Source: an uncultured Mailhella sp.
GTDB lineage: Bacteria; Desulfobacterota; Desulfovibrionia; Desulfovibrionales; Desulfovibrionaceae
Length of the DNA stretch: 64,000 nucleotides
NCBI GenBank assembly: GCA_944324085.1
Contig: CALUUX010000043.1
Span: 1-64,000 of the forward strand
Direction of reading: 5' to 3'
Position 1 is the stretch's first letter. Each line of letters starts with the position of its first letter. The notes under the pieces are model-generated. The model did not search any database. It saw nothing but the letters and a program-made list of their open reading frames with translations, and was not told the origin of the DNA. This document shows, in pieces, positions 14,915-23,022 of this stretch. A program made the translations under genes and the position numbers.

Positions 14915-15913
14915 TCAGGATGAAGTTGAAGAATCGCCGCGGCGTTCCGCGTCAAGCTCGACGTGCGGAAGCAGAAAAAGCCACGCGGCGATGACAAAGG
15001 GAAACGTAAGCGTGGGTATGCCGACGGGCGCGAGAGCCGCGTTGAGCGCGCCCTGCGCCACCACGGTGAACACCGTGGCCAGAAGAGCGTAAAGAGCCGC
15101 CCTCCAACCGGGATGATAGAAGGTTGTGCCCACGCCTATGGCCGTGAGCACCGCGCTGAACTGATACAGCCCCGCGCCCACGGACGCTCCGTCCGCGCCG
15201 AGCAGCAACGCGGCGGCCATGGCCACCAGAGAACCGCACCAGCCGAAAACGGCGGCAGCCGGCGAAGAAACGGCGAGCCCCGCCAGAAACAGCGCGCCCG
15301 TCACGGGATTATTGATGAGAAAAACCTGCGAAACGCCGGAAAGTCCGGAAAGGAAAAACGTTTCCGCGCTCGAAAGCACAGGCGCGCCATGCGGCAGCTC
15401 GGGCAGAGCGGGATGCGGCAAGGCCACGGCGTCGAACGCGGAAAAGCTGTAGGACGCCAAAAGAACGAACCATGTGGCAAACACGAACGGCCCCGTCATG
15501 GCCGAAACCTTCCACGAGAGAAAGACCCGAGAAACCGCCATCATGATGACGGCGGAAAACATGGATCCCAGCACGATGAGAGTCCAGCACACGGGGCCTC
15601 CTTCCAGAAACACGGGCAACGCGCACCCCACGAGAATGCCGTTGTAGCCGTGCAGCCCCTCTTCTATTTCCGTCCGGGGCGCGCCGAGAAGACACGCCGT
15701 GACGGTGGATACGACCAGCCCCGCCAGCGCGCCGAAAAACAGTTCCGGACGATGCGCGCTCCACGCTCCCCAGGCGATGCCGCAGAGAAACAGCAGTCCC
15801 GTCCATGGAGAGTTCTGAAACATGACCTGTCCCGCGCCGCGCAAAAGCGCGCTCAACGCCCGCGCGCCGGGGCAACGCCCCGCTCCGCGCGTTCCGCATT
15901 CTTGTGCCGTCAT
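14915..15913 (-). CDS. Urea transporter (UT/Yut family)
   Basis: Inner-membrane urea channel of the UT family (332 aa). The family signature GLHGYNGILVGCALPVF and its second-half counterpart LYQFSAVLTAIGVGTTFY reflect the internal repeat, with hydrophobic helices between. NSPWTGLLFLCGIAWG and NNPVTGALFLAGLAV are the matching N-terminal pieces of the two halves. ATG at 15913 is preceded by GGAGGT. It sits between ureD and amt, which fits urea import for the urease encoded upstream. Confidence 0.92.
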   Translation of the reverse strand: MTAQECGTRGAGRCPGARALSALLRGAGQVMFQNSPWTGLLFLCGIAWGAWSAHRPELFFGALAGLVVSTVTACLLGAPRTEIEEGLHGYNGILVGCALPVFLEGGPVCWTLIVLGSMFSAVIMMAVSRVFLSWKVSAMTGPFVFATWFVLLASYSFSAFDAVALPHPALPELPHGAPVLSSAETFFLSGLSGVSQVFLINNPVTGALFLAGLAVSSPAAAVFGWCGSLVAMAAALLLGADGASVGAGLYQFSAVLTAIGVGTTFYHPGWRAALYALLATVFTVVAQGALNAALAPVGIPTLTFPFVIAAWLFLLPHVELDAERRGDSSTSS

Positions 15914-15949
15914 ACCTGACCTCCGTTCATCCCGACGCGTCGCCGGATA

Positions 15950-16951
15950 TCAGCGCCAGAGGAAATCGGGAGGCAAGGGCCTGCCGAGACCACGTTCCCT
16001 CACCAGCGAATGAAATTCGCGCATCTTTCCCCTCACGGCTTCCACGCCGTGTCCAAGCACCCGCAGCGCGACGCCCGCCCCGCCCGGCAACGACAGCGCG
16101 CCCCAGGCGAGTTCTCCGGTCACGTCGCCTCCCGCGTCCTTCACCAGATCGCCGACCAGTCGTTCAGGAAGCAGCGCGAACATGCTGCCGAACACCTCAA
16201 AGCCGTCCATGACTGCGGCGTTGCAGAAATTCGCGCCGTCCGGATCCAGCACGAGTCGCTCCTCGAAAATCGGCGCGTCCCCGCCCTCGCGGCAGACGTG
16301 GAACCCCGCGGAGTACAGATCAAAACCGAAAAGCTCCTCCTCATGATGCCAGCGACGCCCGGGCACGAGTATCTCTCCGTAGAGAAAACAGGCCGACTCC
16401 GGAAGCGTGACCCAGGTGTCCTGAAGATAACGCGCATGCCTATGCAGAATAAGCGGATCAGGCATGTACTCCAGCCAGCTTCCCTCCTCCAGGCGGAAAC
16501 GCTGAAGCTGCGCGGCGTGGTTGTGATCCATGACGTGCACCTTCGTCGCGCACTGCGTGGTCACCAGCGCGTGCGCGTTCTTCCCTGCGCGGATGTCCAG
16601 CGCCATGCGATCGCCCTGCACCACGCATCCCGTGGCCGCTATGGTGATCACGCAGGCCATGTCCGGCTGCGACTCCTCCCAATAGAGAGCCTTCTGGGCC
16701 AGCAGAGGCACGCGACGATCCAGATCGGCCAGCACGGTGCGTCCGCTCCTTTCGTCACGGCGGAAATCCAGCCGGAGATAGCCCATCTTGCCCACGGCGC
16801 CGCTTTTCATCTGCGGCGGTTCGTCCCGGTAGGGATCGAGTTCCGCCGCGCCGCGCTCCATCTCCTCAAGGGATCGCCGCGCGGCCTGAAAACTGGAACA
16901 GTCCGGCGCAGGACGCGACGAGGAAAAAACATCGGAACGTCGTTCACGCAT
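15950..16951 (-). CDS. ureD: Urease accessory protein UreD
   Basis: Urease accessory scaffold (333 aa), also called UreH, which binds the apo-urease trimer and recruits UreF and UreG for nickel delivery. Family segments include [26 protein letters not shown] and [19 protein letters not shown]. Its start overlaps the end of ureG by eight bases, with GAGG just upstream. The N-terminal 45 residues are poorly conserved, so the exact start is less sure than the gene. Placing ureD after ureG, rather than first, is a common variant arrangement. Confidence 0.94.
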   Translation of the reverse strand: MRERRSDVFSSSRPAPDCSSFQAARRSLEEMERGAAELDPYRDEPPQMKSGAVGKMGYLRLDFRRDERSGRTVLADLDRRVPLLAQKALYWEESQPDMACVITIAATGCVVQGDRMALDIRAGKNAHALVTTQCATKVHVMDHNHAAQLQRFRLEEGSWLEYMPDPLILHRHARYLQDTWVTLPESACFLYGEILVPGRRWHHEEELFGFDLYSAGFHVCREGGDAPIFEERLVLDPDGANFCNAAVMDGFEVFGSMFALLPERLVGDLVKDAGGDVTGELAWGALSLPGGAGVALRVLGHGVEAVRGKMREFHSLVRERGLGRPLPPDFLWR

Positions 16952-17624
16952 GGGAAGCCTCGTCCCCGACGCCCGCCTCCCGTCCGGAATCGGACGACGC
17001 GCGGACGGGAATGTCGAACAGCGCGTCGCGCATGATCCAGTCGGCCAGCGTCTCGATGTTGTGACCGGTCATGCAGTTGGTGAAAAGAAAAGGACGATCC
17101 CCGCGCATGAGTCTGGAATCGCGATCCATGACCTCAAGACTGGCGCCCACATACGGGGCGAGGTCTTCTTTGTTGATGACCAGAATGTCGGAGTGGCACA
17201 CGCCTGGCCCGCTCTTGCGCGGAATTTTGTCTCCGGCGGCCACGTCGATGACATAAATGAAGAAATCGGCCAGCGCGGGACTAAAGGTAAGCGTAAGATT
17301 GTCGCCGCCGCTTTCAATGAACACCACGTCGCTGTCGGGAAAACGCTTCTCCAGCTCCTCCACCGCGGCGAGATTCATGCTGGGATCCTCGCGTATGGCG
17401 GTATGCGGGCAGGCTCCCGTTTCCACGCCCACGATTCTGTCCGCGGAAAGCACGCCGGCGAGTTCGCGCTGCACATGCTTCGCGTCCTCGGTGGTCACGA
17501 CGTCGTTGGTGATGATGAGCGGACGCACGCCGCGCTTCATGAGCACGGGCACCACGGCCTCGATGACGGCGGTTTTGCCGGAGCCCACCGGGCCGCCGAC
17601 GCCGATTCTGGTTATCTTTTTCAT
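16944..17624 (-). CDS. ureG: Urease accessory GTPase UreG
   Basis: SIMIBI-class GTPase (226 aa) that drives nickel loading of urease. Seen: P-loop [11 protein letters not shown] near residue 8, [13 protein letters not shown], the metal-binding Cys-Pro-His in [26 protein letters not shown] and the base-recognition NKEDLA. The C-terminal twenty residues, after ALFDIPV, are an acidic, low-similarity extension. It lies 15 bases after ureF and overlaps ureD. Confidence 0.98.
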   Translation of the reverse strand: MKKITRIGVGGPVGSGKTAVIEAVVPVLMKRGVRPLIITNDVVTTEDAKHVQRELAGVLSADRIVGVETGACPHTAIREDPSMNLAAVEELEKRFPDSDVVFIESGGDNLTLTFSPALADFFIYVIDVAAGDKIPRKSGPGVCHSDILVINKEDLAPYVGASLEVMDRDSRLMRGDRPFLFTNCMTGHNIETLADWIMRDALFDIPVRASSDSGREAGVGDEASHA

Positions 17625-17639
17625 GGAGCGTTCTCCTTT

Positions 17640-18404
17640 TCAGCTCATAAAAAGACGGACGCGCGCCCGCGCGTGAACGGCCGACAAAATTTCCGTCATG
17701 GGCGCGTATCCCGTCATGCGATCCAGCGGCGTGGAAAGAGCCCGGTCGCAAAGCGGTTCGAACAGCGTCGAACTGCGGTAAAGAATGGCCTGAGCGTCCA
17801 GATGCGTCACGCGCATGAGCCGCAGCGACGCGTTCAAAATGCCCATGGCCACTCCGTAAAAGTACACGGTGAGGCCTTCCTGAAGCATGGCCTCTTCCTC
17901 CGCGCCGTCCGTCTTGCGGATGGGCTTTCCGGCAAAGGCCGTAGCGGCGAACAGCACCGCCAGAGACACGGGGTACGATCCGGGCGTGCTCTCGCTGCCT
18001 ATCTGGGATCTCCAGCGCGACAGCAGCGGAGAAGACGCGGTCTGCGCGCCCAGTTCCGCGAGCTTGCGCCCGGTTTTCGTCATCATGTCCCGAAATTCCT
18101 CAGGCAATTTGCGCCGGTACAACGCAAGATCAATATTCCGAAGCCGCGTCAGCGTGCCTTCGCTCAGTTCGCCTCCCGCGCTCGACGGATCGGCGCACAG
18201 CGCGCGCATGGCAAACGCCAGCCCCACCGCGTCGCCCGTGGACGCCTGACGAAGCGCGGACACCACATACTGCTGAAGCGTGTCCGCGTCGCGCACCACG
18301 CCGGTCTGGGCCGCCGCCTCCAGCGCGCTGGAAAAGGCGAACGCCCCGGTGGGCAACATGGAATCGCCGAACTGCATCAGCCTGACCAGAGAAAGAATAT
18401 CCAC
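17640..18404 (-). CDS. ureF: Urease accessory protein UreF
   Basis: All-helical accessory protein (254 aa) that joins UreD and UreG during urease activation. The opening LVRLMQFGDSMLPTGAFAFSSALEA is the UreF signature, and the protein ends in the usual region RMTGYAPMTEILSAVHARARVRLFMS, where the conserved Tyr and the C-terminal arginines contact UreD. It follows ureE closely in the operon. Confidence 0.95.
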   Translation of the reverse strand: MDILSLVRLMQFGDSMLPTGAFAFSSALEAAAQTGVVRDADTLQQYVVSALRQASTGDAVGLAFAMRALCADPSSAGGELSEGTLTRLRNIDLALYRRKLPEEFRDMMTKTGRKLAELGAQTASSPLLSRWRSQIGSESTPGSYPVSLAVLFAATAFAGKPIRKTDGAEEEAMLQEGLTVYFYGVAMGILNASLRLMRVTHLDAQAILYRSSTLFEPLCDRALSTPLDRMTGYAPMTEILSAVHARARVRLFMS

Positions 18405-18419
18405 CGCGACCTCCGAGCG

Positions 18420-19001
18420 TCAGGCGTGATGATGCTCGTGATGATGGCCGGAAAGCGGGCTTTCCGCGCCGCCGAACAGCAACCTCGTCTCCTCCGGGGA
18501 AAGCAAATCGCGCACGCTCTCTCCTGACACGAAGGCGTAGTCGACACCGGCTATGGCGTGCGTGTCCATGACCGCGCTCATGACCTTGACGTCCGCCGTC
18601 ATGGGCACATACACCACGCCGTTCTTCACCACGGCGGGCCAGTGCTGGTTGCCGAGAGCGTGGCCGAGTTTCACCGCGGAAGACACGGCCTCTTCCGCGC
18701 CGAGCTTCGCGAGTCCCTTCACGTTAACCACCATGACCGGGCACAGACGTATGCGGCACAGCACGGCGCGACGGCCGTCCTCGTCCCATTCCAGAATATC
18801 GCCGTCGCGCAGGGAAAGGCCTCGTTCCAACGCCACGGCCATGGTTCTGCCGCTCTCGGTTTCCTTGCGCAAACGATTCTTCTGCGCGTCCCACTGCGAA
18901 AGTTCCAGCCAGTCCAGCGTCGCGTCGCGCAGTCGCTCTGCCCATGCCGCGTCGGCTCTGTTTCCCAAAACTTTTTCCACTATCTCCACGGCTGCCCCCA
19001 T
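18420..19001 (-). CDS. ureE: Urease accessory nickel chaperone UreE
   Basis: UreE metallochaperone (193 aa) that carries nickel to the UreDFG complex. The N-terminal domain contains RLRKETESGRTMAVALERG and the C-terminal metal domain contains KLGHALGNQHWPAVVKNG, including the interface histidine. It ends in a histidine-rich tail (GHHHEHHHA), which binds extra nickel. The N-terminal 20 residues look extended. It starts 142 bases after ureC, behind two hairpins (19044-19129). Confidence 0.95.
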   Translation of the reverse strand: MGAAVEIVEKVLGNRADAAWAERLRDATLDWLELSQWDAQKNRLRKETESGRTMAVALERGLSLRDGDILEWDEDGRRAVLCRIRLCPVMVVNVKGLAKLGAEEAVSSAVKLGHALGNQHWPAVVKNGVVYVPMTADVKVMSAVMDTHAIAGVDYAFVSGESVRDLLSPEETRLLFGGAESPLSGHHHEHHHA

Positions 19002-19043
19002 AACGTTTTACGGCTTCGTCGTTCCGACGCGCCTTTTACAAAG

Positions 19044-19129
19044 GCATCCGACCGGTCGCGCCCCGAAGCACCGTTTTCCGCGGTCGACCGATCGGATGCC
19101 CAGACGTCGGCGATCCGATCAGGATCGCC
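19044..19129 (-). repeat. Two hairpins between ureC and ureE
   Basis: Arms 19044-19058 and 19085-19099 pair over 15 positions with one wobble that is a legal U-G only in the minus strand RNA. A second stem pairs GGCGATCC (19109-19116) with GGATCGCC (19122-19129). No T tract. They probably mark an mRNA processing or attenuation point between the urease subunits and the accessory genes. Confidence 0.6.
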
Positions 19130-19143
19130 CAATTCCCCGCGCT

Positions 19144-20862
19144 CTAGCTGAAGAAGTAGAGCTGCCCCAGACTGGCGCGCTGCACCGGGGGCACGGTGAC
19201 GTGCTGACCGTCCACCATGACGGCAAAGGTTTCAGGGTTGACTTCAATGTGCGGCGTAAGGCTGTTGCGCACCATGCAGCTCTTGGTCAGACTGCGTATG
19301 CCGCGCACGGCCTCCACATGGCTCTTCAGGCCGAGTTCCTCGGCGACGCCGCGTTCCATGGCGGCCTGCGACGTGAAGGTGTACCGGGTGGACTGAAGGC
19401 ATCTGCCGATGGAACCGAACATGGGGCGGTAGATCACGGGCTGAGGCGTGGGCAGAGAGGCGTTGGGATCGCCCATGATCGACCAGGCGATGGCGCCGCC
19501 CTTGATGACCATGTAGGGCTTCGCGCCGAAGAACTGCGGCTGCCAGAGCACGAGGTCGGCCACCTTGCCCGTTTCCACGGATCCGATGAGGTGCGACACG
19601 CCCTGAATGATGGCGGGATTGATGGTCACCTTGGCCACATAGCGCAGCACGCGGAAGTTGTCGTTGCCCGCCGAGTCTTCCGGAAGCTTGCCTCTGGCCA
19701 CCTTCATGGCGCTGGCCGTCTGTATGGCGCGGATCCAGTTTTCACCCACGCGGCCCATGGCCTGCGAGTCGCTGGCGATGCAGGAAATGGCCCCCATATC
19801 GTGCAGCACGTTTTCGGCCGCAATGGTTTCCGGACGCACGCGGCTTTCCGCGAAGGACACGTCGGAAGGCACGTTGTGGTTGAGGTTGTGGCAGACCATG
19901 ATCATGTCAAAAAGTTCCGCCTGCGAGTTGACGCCGAAAGGCAGCGTGGGGTTGGTGGAACTCGGCAGAACGTTGGGCTGTCCGGCAACGCGGATGATGT
20001 CCGGCGCGTGACCGCCGCCCGCGCCCTCCGTATGGAAGGTGTGAATGACGCGGCCTTCCATGGCGGCGATGGTGTCTTCCACATAGCCGGCTTCGTTGAG
20101 GGTGTCGGTATGGATGGAGACCTGCACGTCCATCTTGTCGGCCACGGAAAGCGCGGCGCGGATAATGGCAGGCATGGCGCCCCAGTCCTCGTGAATCTTG
20201 AAGCCACAGGCTCCGGCTTCTATCTGTTCGCGCAGCGGATCCTCGTTATAGGCGTGTCCCTTGCCCAGAATGCCGAGATTCACGGGCAGAGCTTCGGCGG
20301 CTTCCATGATGCGGTGTATATGCCACGCGCCGGGAGTGATGGTGGTGCCGTTGGTGCCGTCGGAAGGTCCGATGCCGCCGCCGAAAAACGTGGTGATGCC
20401 GTTGGATATGGCGGTCTGCGCCTGCTGAGGGCACACCAGATGCACATGGGCGTCGATGCCGCCCGCCGTAAGAATGAGGTGCTCTCCGGAAATGGCGTCC
20501 GTGGAATTGCCCACCACAAGATGCGGATCCACGTTGTCCATCACGGCGGGGTTGCCCGCCTTGCCTATGCCCACGATATGGCCGTCGCGGATGCCCACGT
20601 CGGCCTTGATGACGCCCTGCACGGCGTCAATGATGGTGGCGTTGGTGATGACGAGGTCGAGCACGCCGTTGTCGCGCACGGAACGGGAATCGCCGCCTTC
20701 GCCGGCGCGCAGCGTCTTGCCGCCGCCGTAAATGACCTCGTCGCCGTAACCGCGCAGGTCCTTTTCAATCTCCACATAGAGTTCCGTATCGCCGAGCCTG
20801 ATTTTATCGCCCACGGTGGGGCCGTACAGGCTGGAATATTCCTGTCTTGAAATCTGGGGCAT
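19144..20862 (-). CDS. ureC: Urease alpha subunit UreC
   Basis: Catalytic subunit of urease (572 aa), splitting urea to ammonia and carbamate. Nickel ligands align with the Klebsiella enzyme at a constant offset of five: His139 and His141 (DAHVHLVCP), carbamylated Lys222 (GFKIHEDWG), His251, His277 ([15 protein letters not shown]) and Asp365 (SDSQAMGR). The flap reads MVCHNLNHN: Cys324 and the catalytic His325 remain, while the next residue, usually His, is Asn326. AAGGA precedes the start, and the gene lies 22 bases after ureB. The enzyme should be active if the accessory genes are. Confidence 0.98.
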   Translation of the reverse strand: MPQISRQEYSSLYGPTVGDKIRLGDTELYVEIEKDLRGYGDEVIYGGGKTLRAGEGGDSRSVRDNGVLDLVITNATIIDAVQGVIKADVGIRDGHIVGIGKAGNPAVMDNVDPHLVVGNSTDAISGEHLILTAGGIDAHVHLVCPQQAQTAISNGITTFFGGGIGPSDGTNGTTITPGAWHIHRIMEAAEALPVNLGILGKGHAYNEDPLREQIEAGACGFKIHEDWGAMPAIIRAALSVADKMDVQVSIHTDTLNEAGYVEDTIAAMEGRVIHTFHTEGAGGGHAPDIIRVAGQPNVLPSSTNPTLPFGVNSQAELFDMIMVCHNLNHNVPSDVSFAESRVRPETIAAENVLHDMGAISCIASDSQAMGRVGENWIRAIQTASAMKVARGKLPEDSAGNDNFRVLRYVAKVTINPAIIQGVSHLIGSVETGKVADLVLWQPQFFGAKPYMVIKGGAIAWSIMGDPNASLPTPQPVIYRPMFGSIGRCLQSTRYTFTSQAAMERGVAEELGLKSHVEAVRGIRSLTKSCMVRNSLTPHIEVNPETFAVMVDGQHVTVPPVQRASLGQLYFFS

Positions 20863-20884
20863 ATCGCAGTCCTTGGGTTACGGA

Positions 20885-21277
20885 TCAGAGTTTCGCGTTC
20901 TTGAAGCCGAGCTCTATGGCCCTCTGGATCTTGACCGCCTTGGCGTGCTCGTCGCCGGTCCAGGCGTCCACAAGGTTGTTGAACCCGTAAACGCTGCTTA
21001 AACCGCCGAACGGAACGAGGGACACCGTTTTTTCATCCCCCGGCTCAAAGCGGATGGCCGTGGTGGAAGGAATGTTCAAGCGCATGCCGTACGCGGCGGC
21101 GCGATCGAACTCAAGCGCGCGGTTGACTTCAAAAAAATGGAAATGGGAGCCTACCTGAATGGGACGGTCGCCGGTATTGCGGACCTTGATGCTCAGAGAA
21201 GGCCGGGACTCGTTGAACGTAATGGGGTCGGCGGCGAAAATGCATCCGCCGACGGGAGCCTTGGGCGCATCTGCCAT
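20885..21277 (-). CDS. ureB: Urease beta subunit UreB
   Basis: Urease beta subunit (130 aa) that packs on UreC and stabilises the active site flap. Family sequence is clear: [23 protein letters not shown] and [29 protein letters not shown] in shortened form. The N-terminal extension before [15 protein letters not shown] is about ten residues. It is a separate gene rather than the UreA-UreB fusion known from Helicobacter. Confidence 0.97.
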   Translation of the reverse strand: MADAPKAPVGGCIFAADPITFNESRPSLSIKVRNTGDRPIQVGSHFHFFEVNRALEFDRAAAYGMRLNIPSTTAIRFEPGDEKTVSLVPFGGLSSVYGFNNLVDAWTGDEHAKAVKIQRAIELGFKNAKL

Positions 21278-21354
21278 AGTGCTGCCTGCCTATGTTGTGC
21301 CGCGAGCCTCGCGCCGCGGCGTGAAAGGAATCGAGAGCCTGACCGAATTTCCGC

Positions 21355-21657
21355 TCAGCTTATGGGATCGTGCACCGTGACCAGTCGGCTGCCGTCCGTG
21401 AACACGGCCTCCAACTGCACAAAAGGAATCATGTCGGGCACGCCCTCCATCACTTCGTCGCGGGTGAGGGCTTTTCTGGCGTCGTTCATCACTTCTTCCA
21501 CGGTCTTTCCGGCGCGCGCGCCTTCCAGAGCCGTGGCGGTGATGATGGCCACCGCTTCGGGATGATTGAGCTTCAAGCCTTTTTCCCTGCGGCGTTGCGC
21601 CACTTCCGCCAGAGAGAGCACCATCAGTTTGTCGATTTCTCGCGGGGTAAGGTGCAT
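21355..21657 (-). CDS. ureA: Urease gamma subunit UreA
   Basis: Urease gamma subunit (100 aa, full length). It begins with the typical [14 protein letters not shown], then contains [20 protein letters not shown], with the conserved NxPEA box, and ends in [20 protein letters not shown]. It is the first gene of the operon and has a very strong ribosome site (AAGGAGGT). No NtrC or sigma-54 promoter could be recognised upstream. Confidence 0.98.
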   Translation of the reverse strand: MHLTPREIDKLMVLSLAEVAQRRREKGLKLNHPEAVAIITATALEGARAGKTVEEVMNDARKALTRDEVMEGVPDMIPFVQLEAVFTDGSRLVTVHDPIS

Positions 21658-21800
21658 GGGACCTCCTTCTGATAAAGAGATGAAAGCGATGTCATATCGT
21701 CTTCAGTCCTCACCCTAGCGTCGGCCCCCTGAGAGGGATATTGTAATAATGAATCCTACCATGAGAAAAACGGCATCTCTCCCCCCTGACGTCCGTACGA

Positions 21801-21844
21801 AAAACGCACAAAGGGCGACCCCCGGAGGGATCGCCCTTTGTGCG
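21801..21844 (-). terminator. Terminator of the M23 peptidase gene
   Basis: Fourteen-base arms (21805-21818 with 21831-21844) form a perfect stem, followed by TTTT on the minus strand. It separates the peptidase gene from the urease operon. Confidence 0.75.
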
Positions 21845-21866
21845 TCGAGCGACGTGGCGACGACCA

Positions 21867-22952
21867 CTATTTTTTTGCGGAAGAAGCCGACGTTTTTTTG
21901 ACGGAACTTTTCTTTTTGGAAGATGTGGCAGAACTTTTTTTCTTCGCCGATGAGCTCTTCGTCGCCTTTGTCGATCTCTTTTTCGACGACGAGCTCTTCA
22001 CCGACGACTTTTTGGACGACGAACCGCTCTTGACCGCCGTTTTCTTTTTGGAGCTTCTCGACGACGTTTTTTTCGCCTTGGCCTTCGACTTTCCATGGCC
22101 GGACTTGGACAAGGCCTTTCTGGCCGCGGCCGCGTCGGCCTCCGTGCCCTTGGTGACCACCTGTTTGGGAGTGGGAAGATAAACCATGGGGTTCATTTGC
22201 CTGTTGTCGCGCAACAGCTCGAAGTGCAGATGCGGACCTGTGGAACGCCCGGTGGAGCCCACGCGTCCGATCATAAGGCCAGGCTCCACTCTGTCTCCCT
22301 CGCGCACGAGAATCTGACTCATGTGCGCGTAGCGAGCGAGGATGCCGTCGTCCTGCTGGATCTCAACCATATAGCCGTAGCTGCGATGATACTCGGCGCA
22401 AACCACGCTGCCGCTGCGGAACGCCATAATGGGCGATCCCAGAGGAGCGCGAATGTCTATGCCTTTATGGGAACGGCGGGAAGAACGGCGCACGCCGTAC
22501 GGAGACGTGATGCACACGGTTTCTCCGGCGGAACAAAGGGCTTCTCTGGTATGGCGCTCGGCAAGTCTGCGCGCTTCCGCGCTGCCCGGCGCGGGCATGT
22601 TCCATTCGCCCGACAGGCCCGGCACGCTCTCCAGCTGAAGCATGCCCATGGGCAGGGCGAGGGACGACATCGGATCCGACGTAAGTTCCAGAGAATCGCC
22701 GTAGGCGGCGCGGTGCTCCGCCAGCTCGGAAACGCTGAGGGAGTCGCTTTCCACCAGATTGCCAGGAGATGTGGCGGCCAGATACAATTCCCGATCTATG
22801 GCGAGTCTGGAATCAAGCTCCCCGGTTTCCCGGGACACCTCCTCCGAGACGGACACGTTCTGTTTCGGCGCGCAGGCCGTCTGCGAAAAGCCCGCGCAAA
22901 CCAGAAGGGCGCAGCATGACACAAAAGAAACCAACGTTCGGGTCGACGACAT
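21867..22952 (-). CDS. M23 (LytM-type) peptidase lipoprotein with Lys/Ser-rich tail
   Basis: Cell-envelope M23 metallopeptidase-like protein (361 aa). A signal peptide ends near Cys27 (FSQTAC), a possible though not perfect lipobox. The M23 domain lies at roughly residues 140-255, with the zinc ligand segment HKGIDIRAPLGSP and the HLHFE motif in GRSTGPHLHFEL; both zinc sites look intact, so it may cut peptidoglycan cross-links. The last 80 residues (282-361) are almost only Lys, Ser, Ala and Thr, a histone-H1-like low-complexity tail that is unusual on an exported enzyme. It stands alone behind its own terminator. Confidence 0.88.
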   Translation of the reverse strand: MSSTRTLVSFVSCCALLVCAGFSQTACAPKQNVSVSEEVSRETGELDSRLAIDRELYLAATSPGNLVESDSLSVSELAEHRAAYGDSLELTSDPMSSLALPMGMLQLESVPGLSGEWNMPAPGSAEARRLAERHTREALCSAGETVCITSPYGVRRSSRRSHKGIDIRAPLGSPIMAFRSGSVVCAEYHRSYGYMVEIQQDDGILARYAHMSQILVREGDRVEPGLMIGRVGSTGRSTGPHLHFELLRDNRQMNPMVYLPTPKQVVTKGTEADAAAARKALSKSGHGKSKAKAKKTSSRSSKKKTAVKSGSSSKKSSVKSSSSKKRSTKATKSSSAKKKSSATSSKKKSSVKKTSASSAKK

Positions 22953-23022
22953 GCTCTCTCCTCGGAACTCCCGGAAAATCCGTGTTATCTCACGTCAAAG
23001 GCTCTGAAGCCTCTCACTCGTT

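Noticed and set aside
18553-20850. Long open frame on the plus strand opposite ureC
   Set aside because: It lies antisense to a fully recognisable urease gene and has no protein features; such frames arise from GC-rich codon use. Similar shadows lie opposite alaS, the RNase II gene, tolB, ilvA and the 7TM-HD gene.
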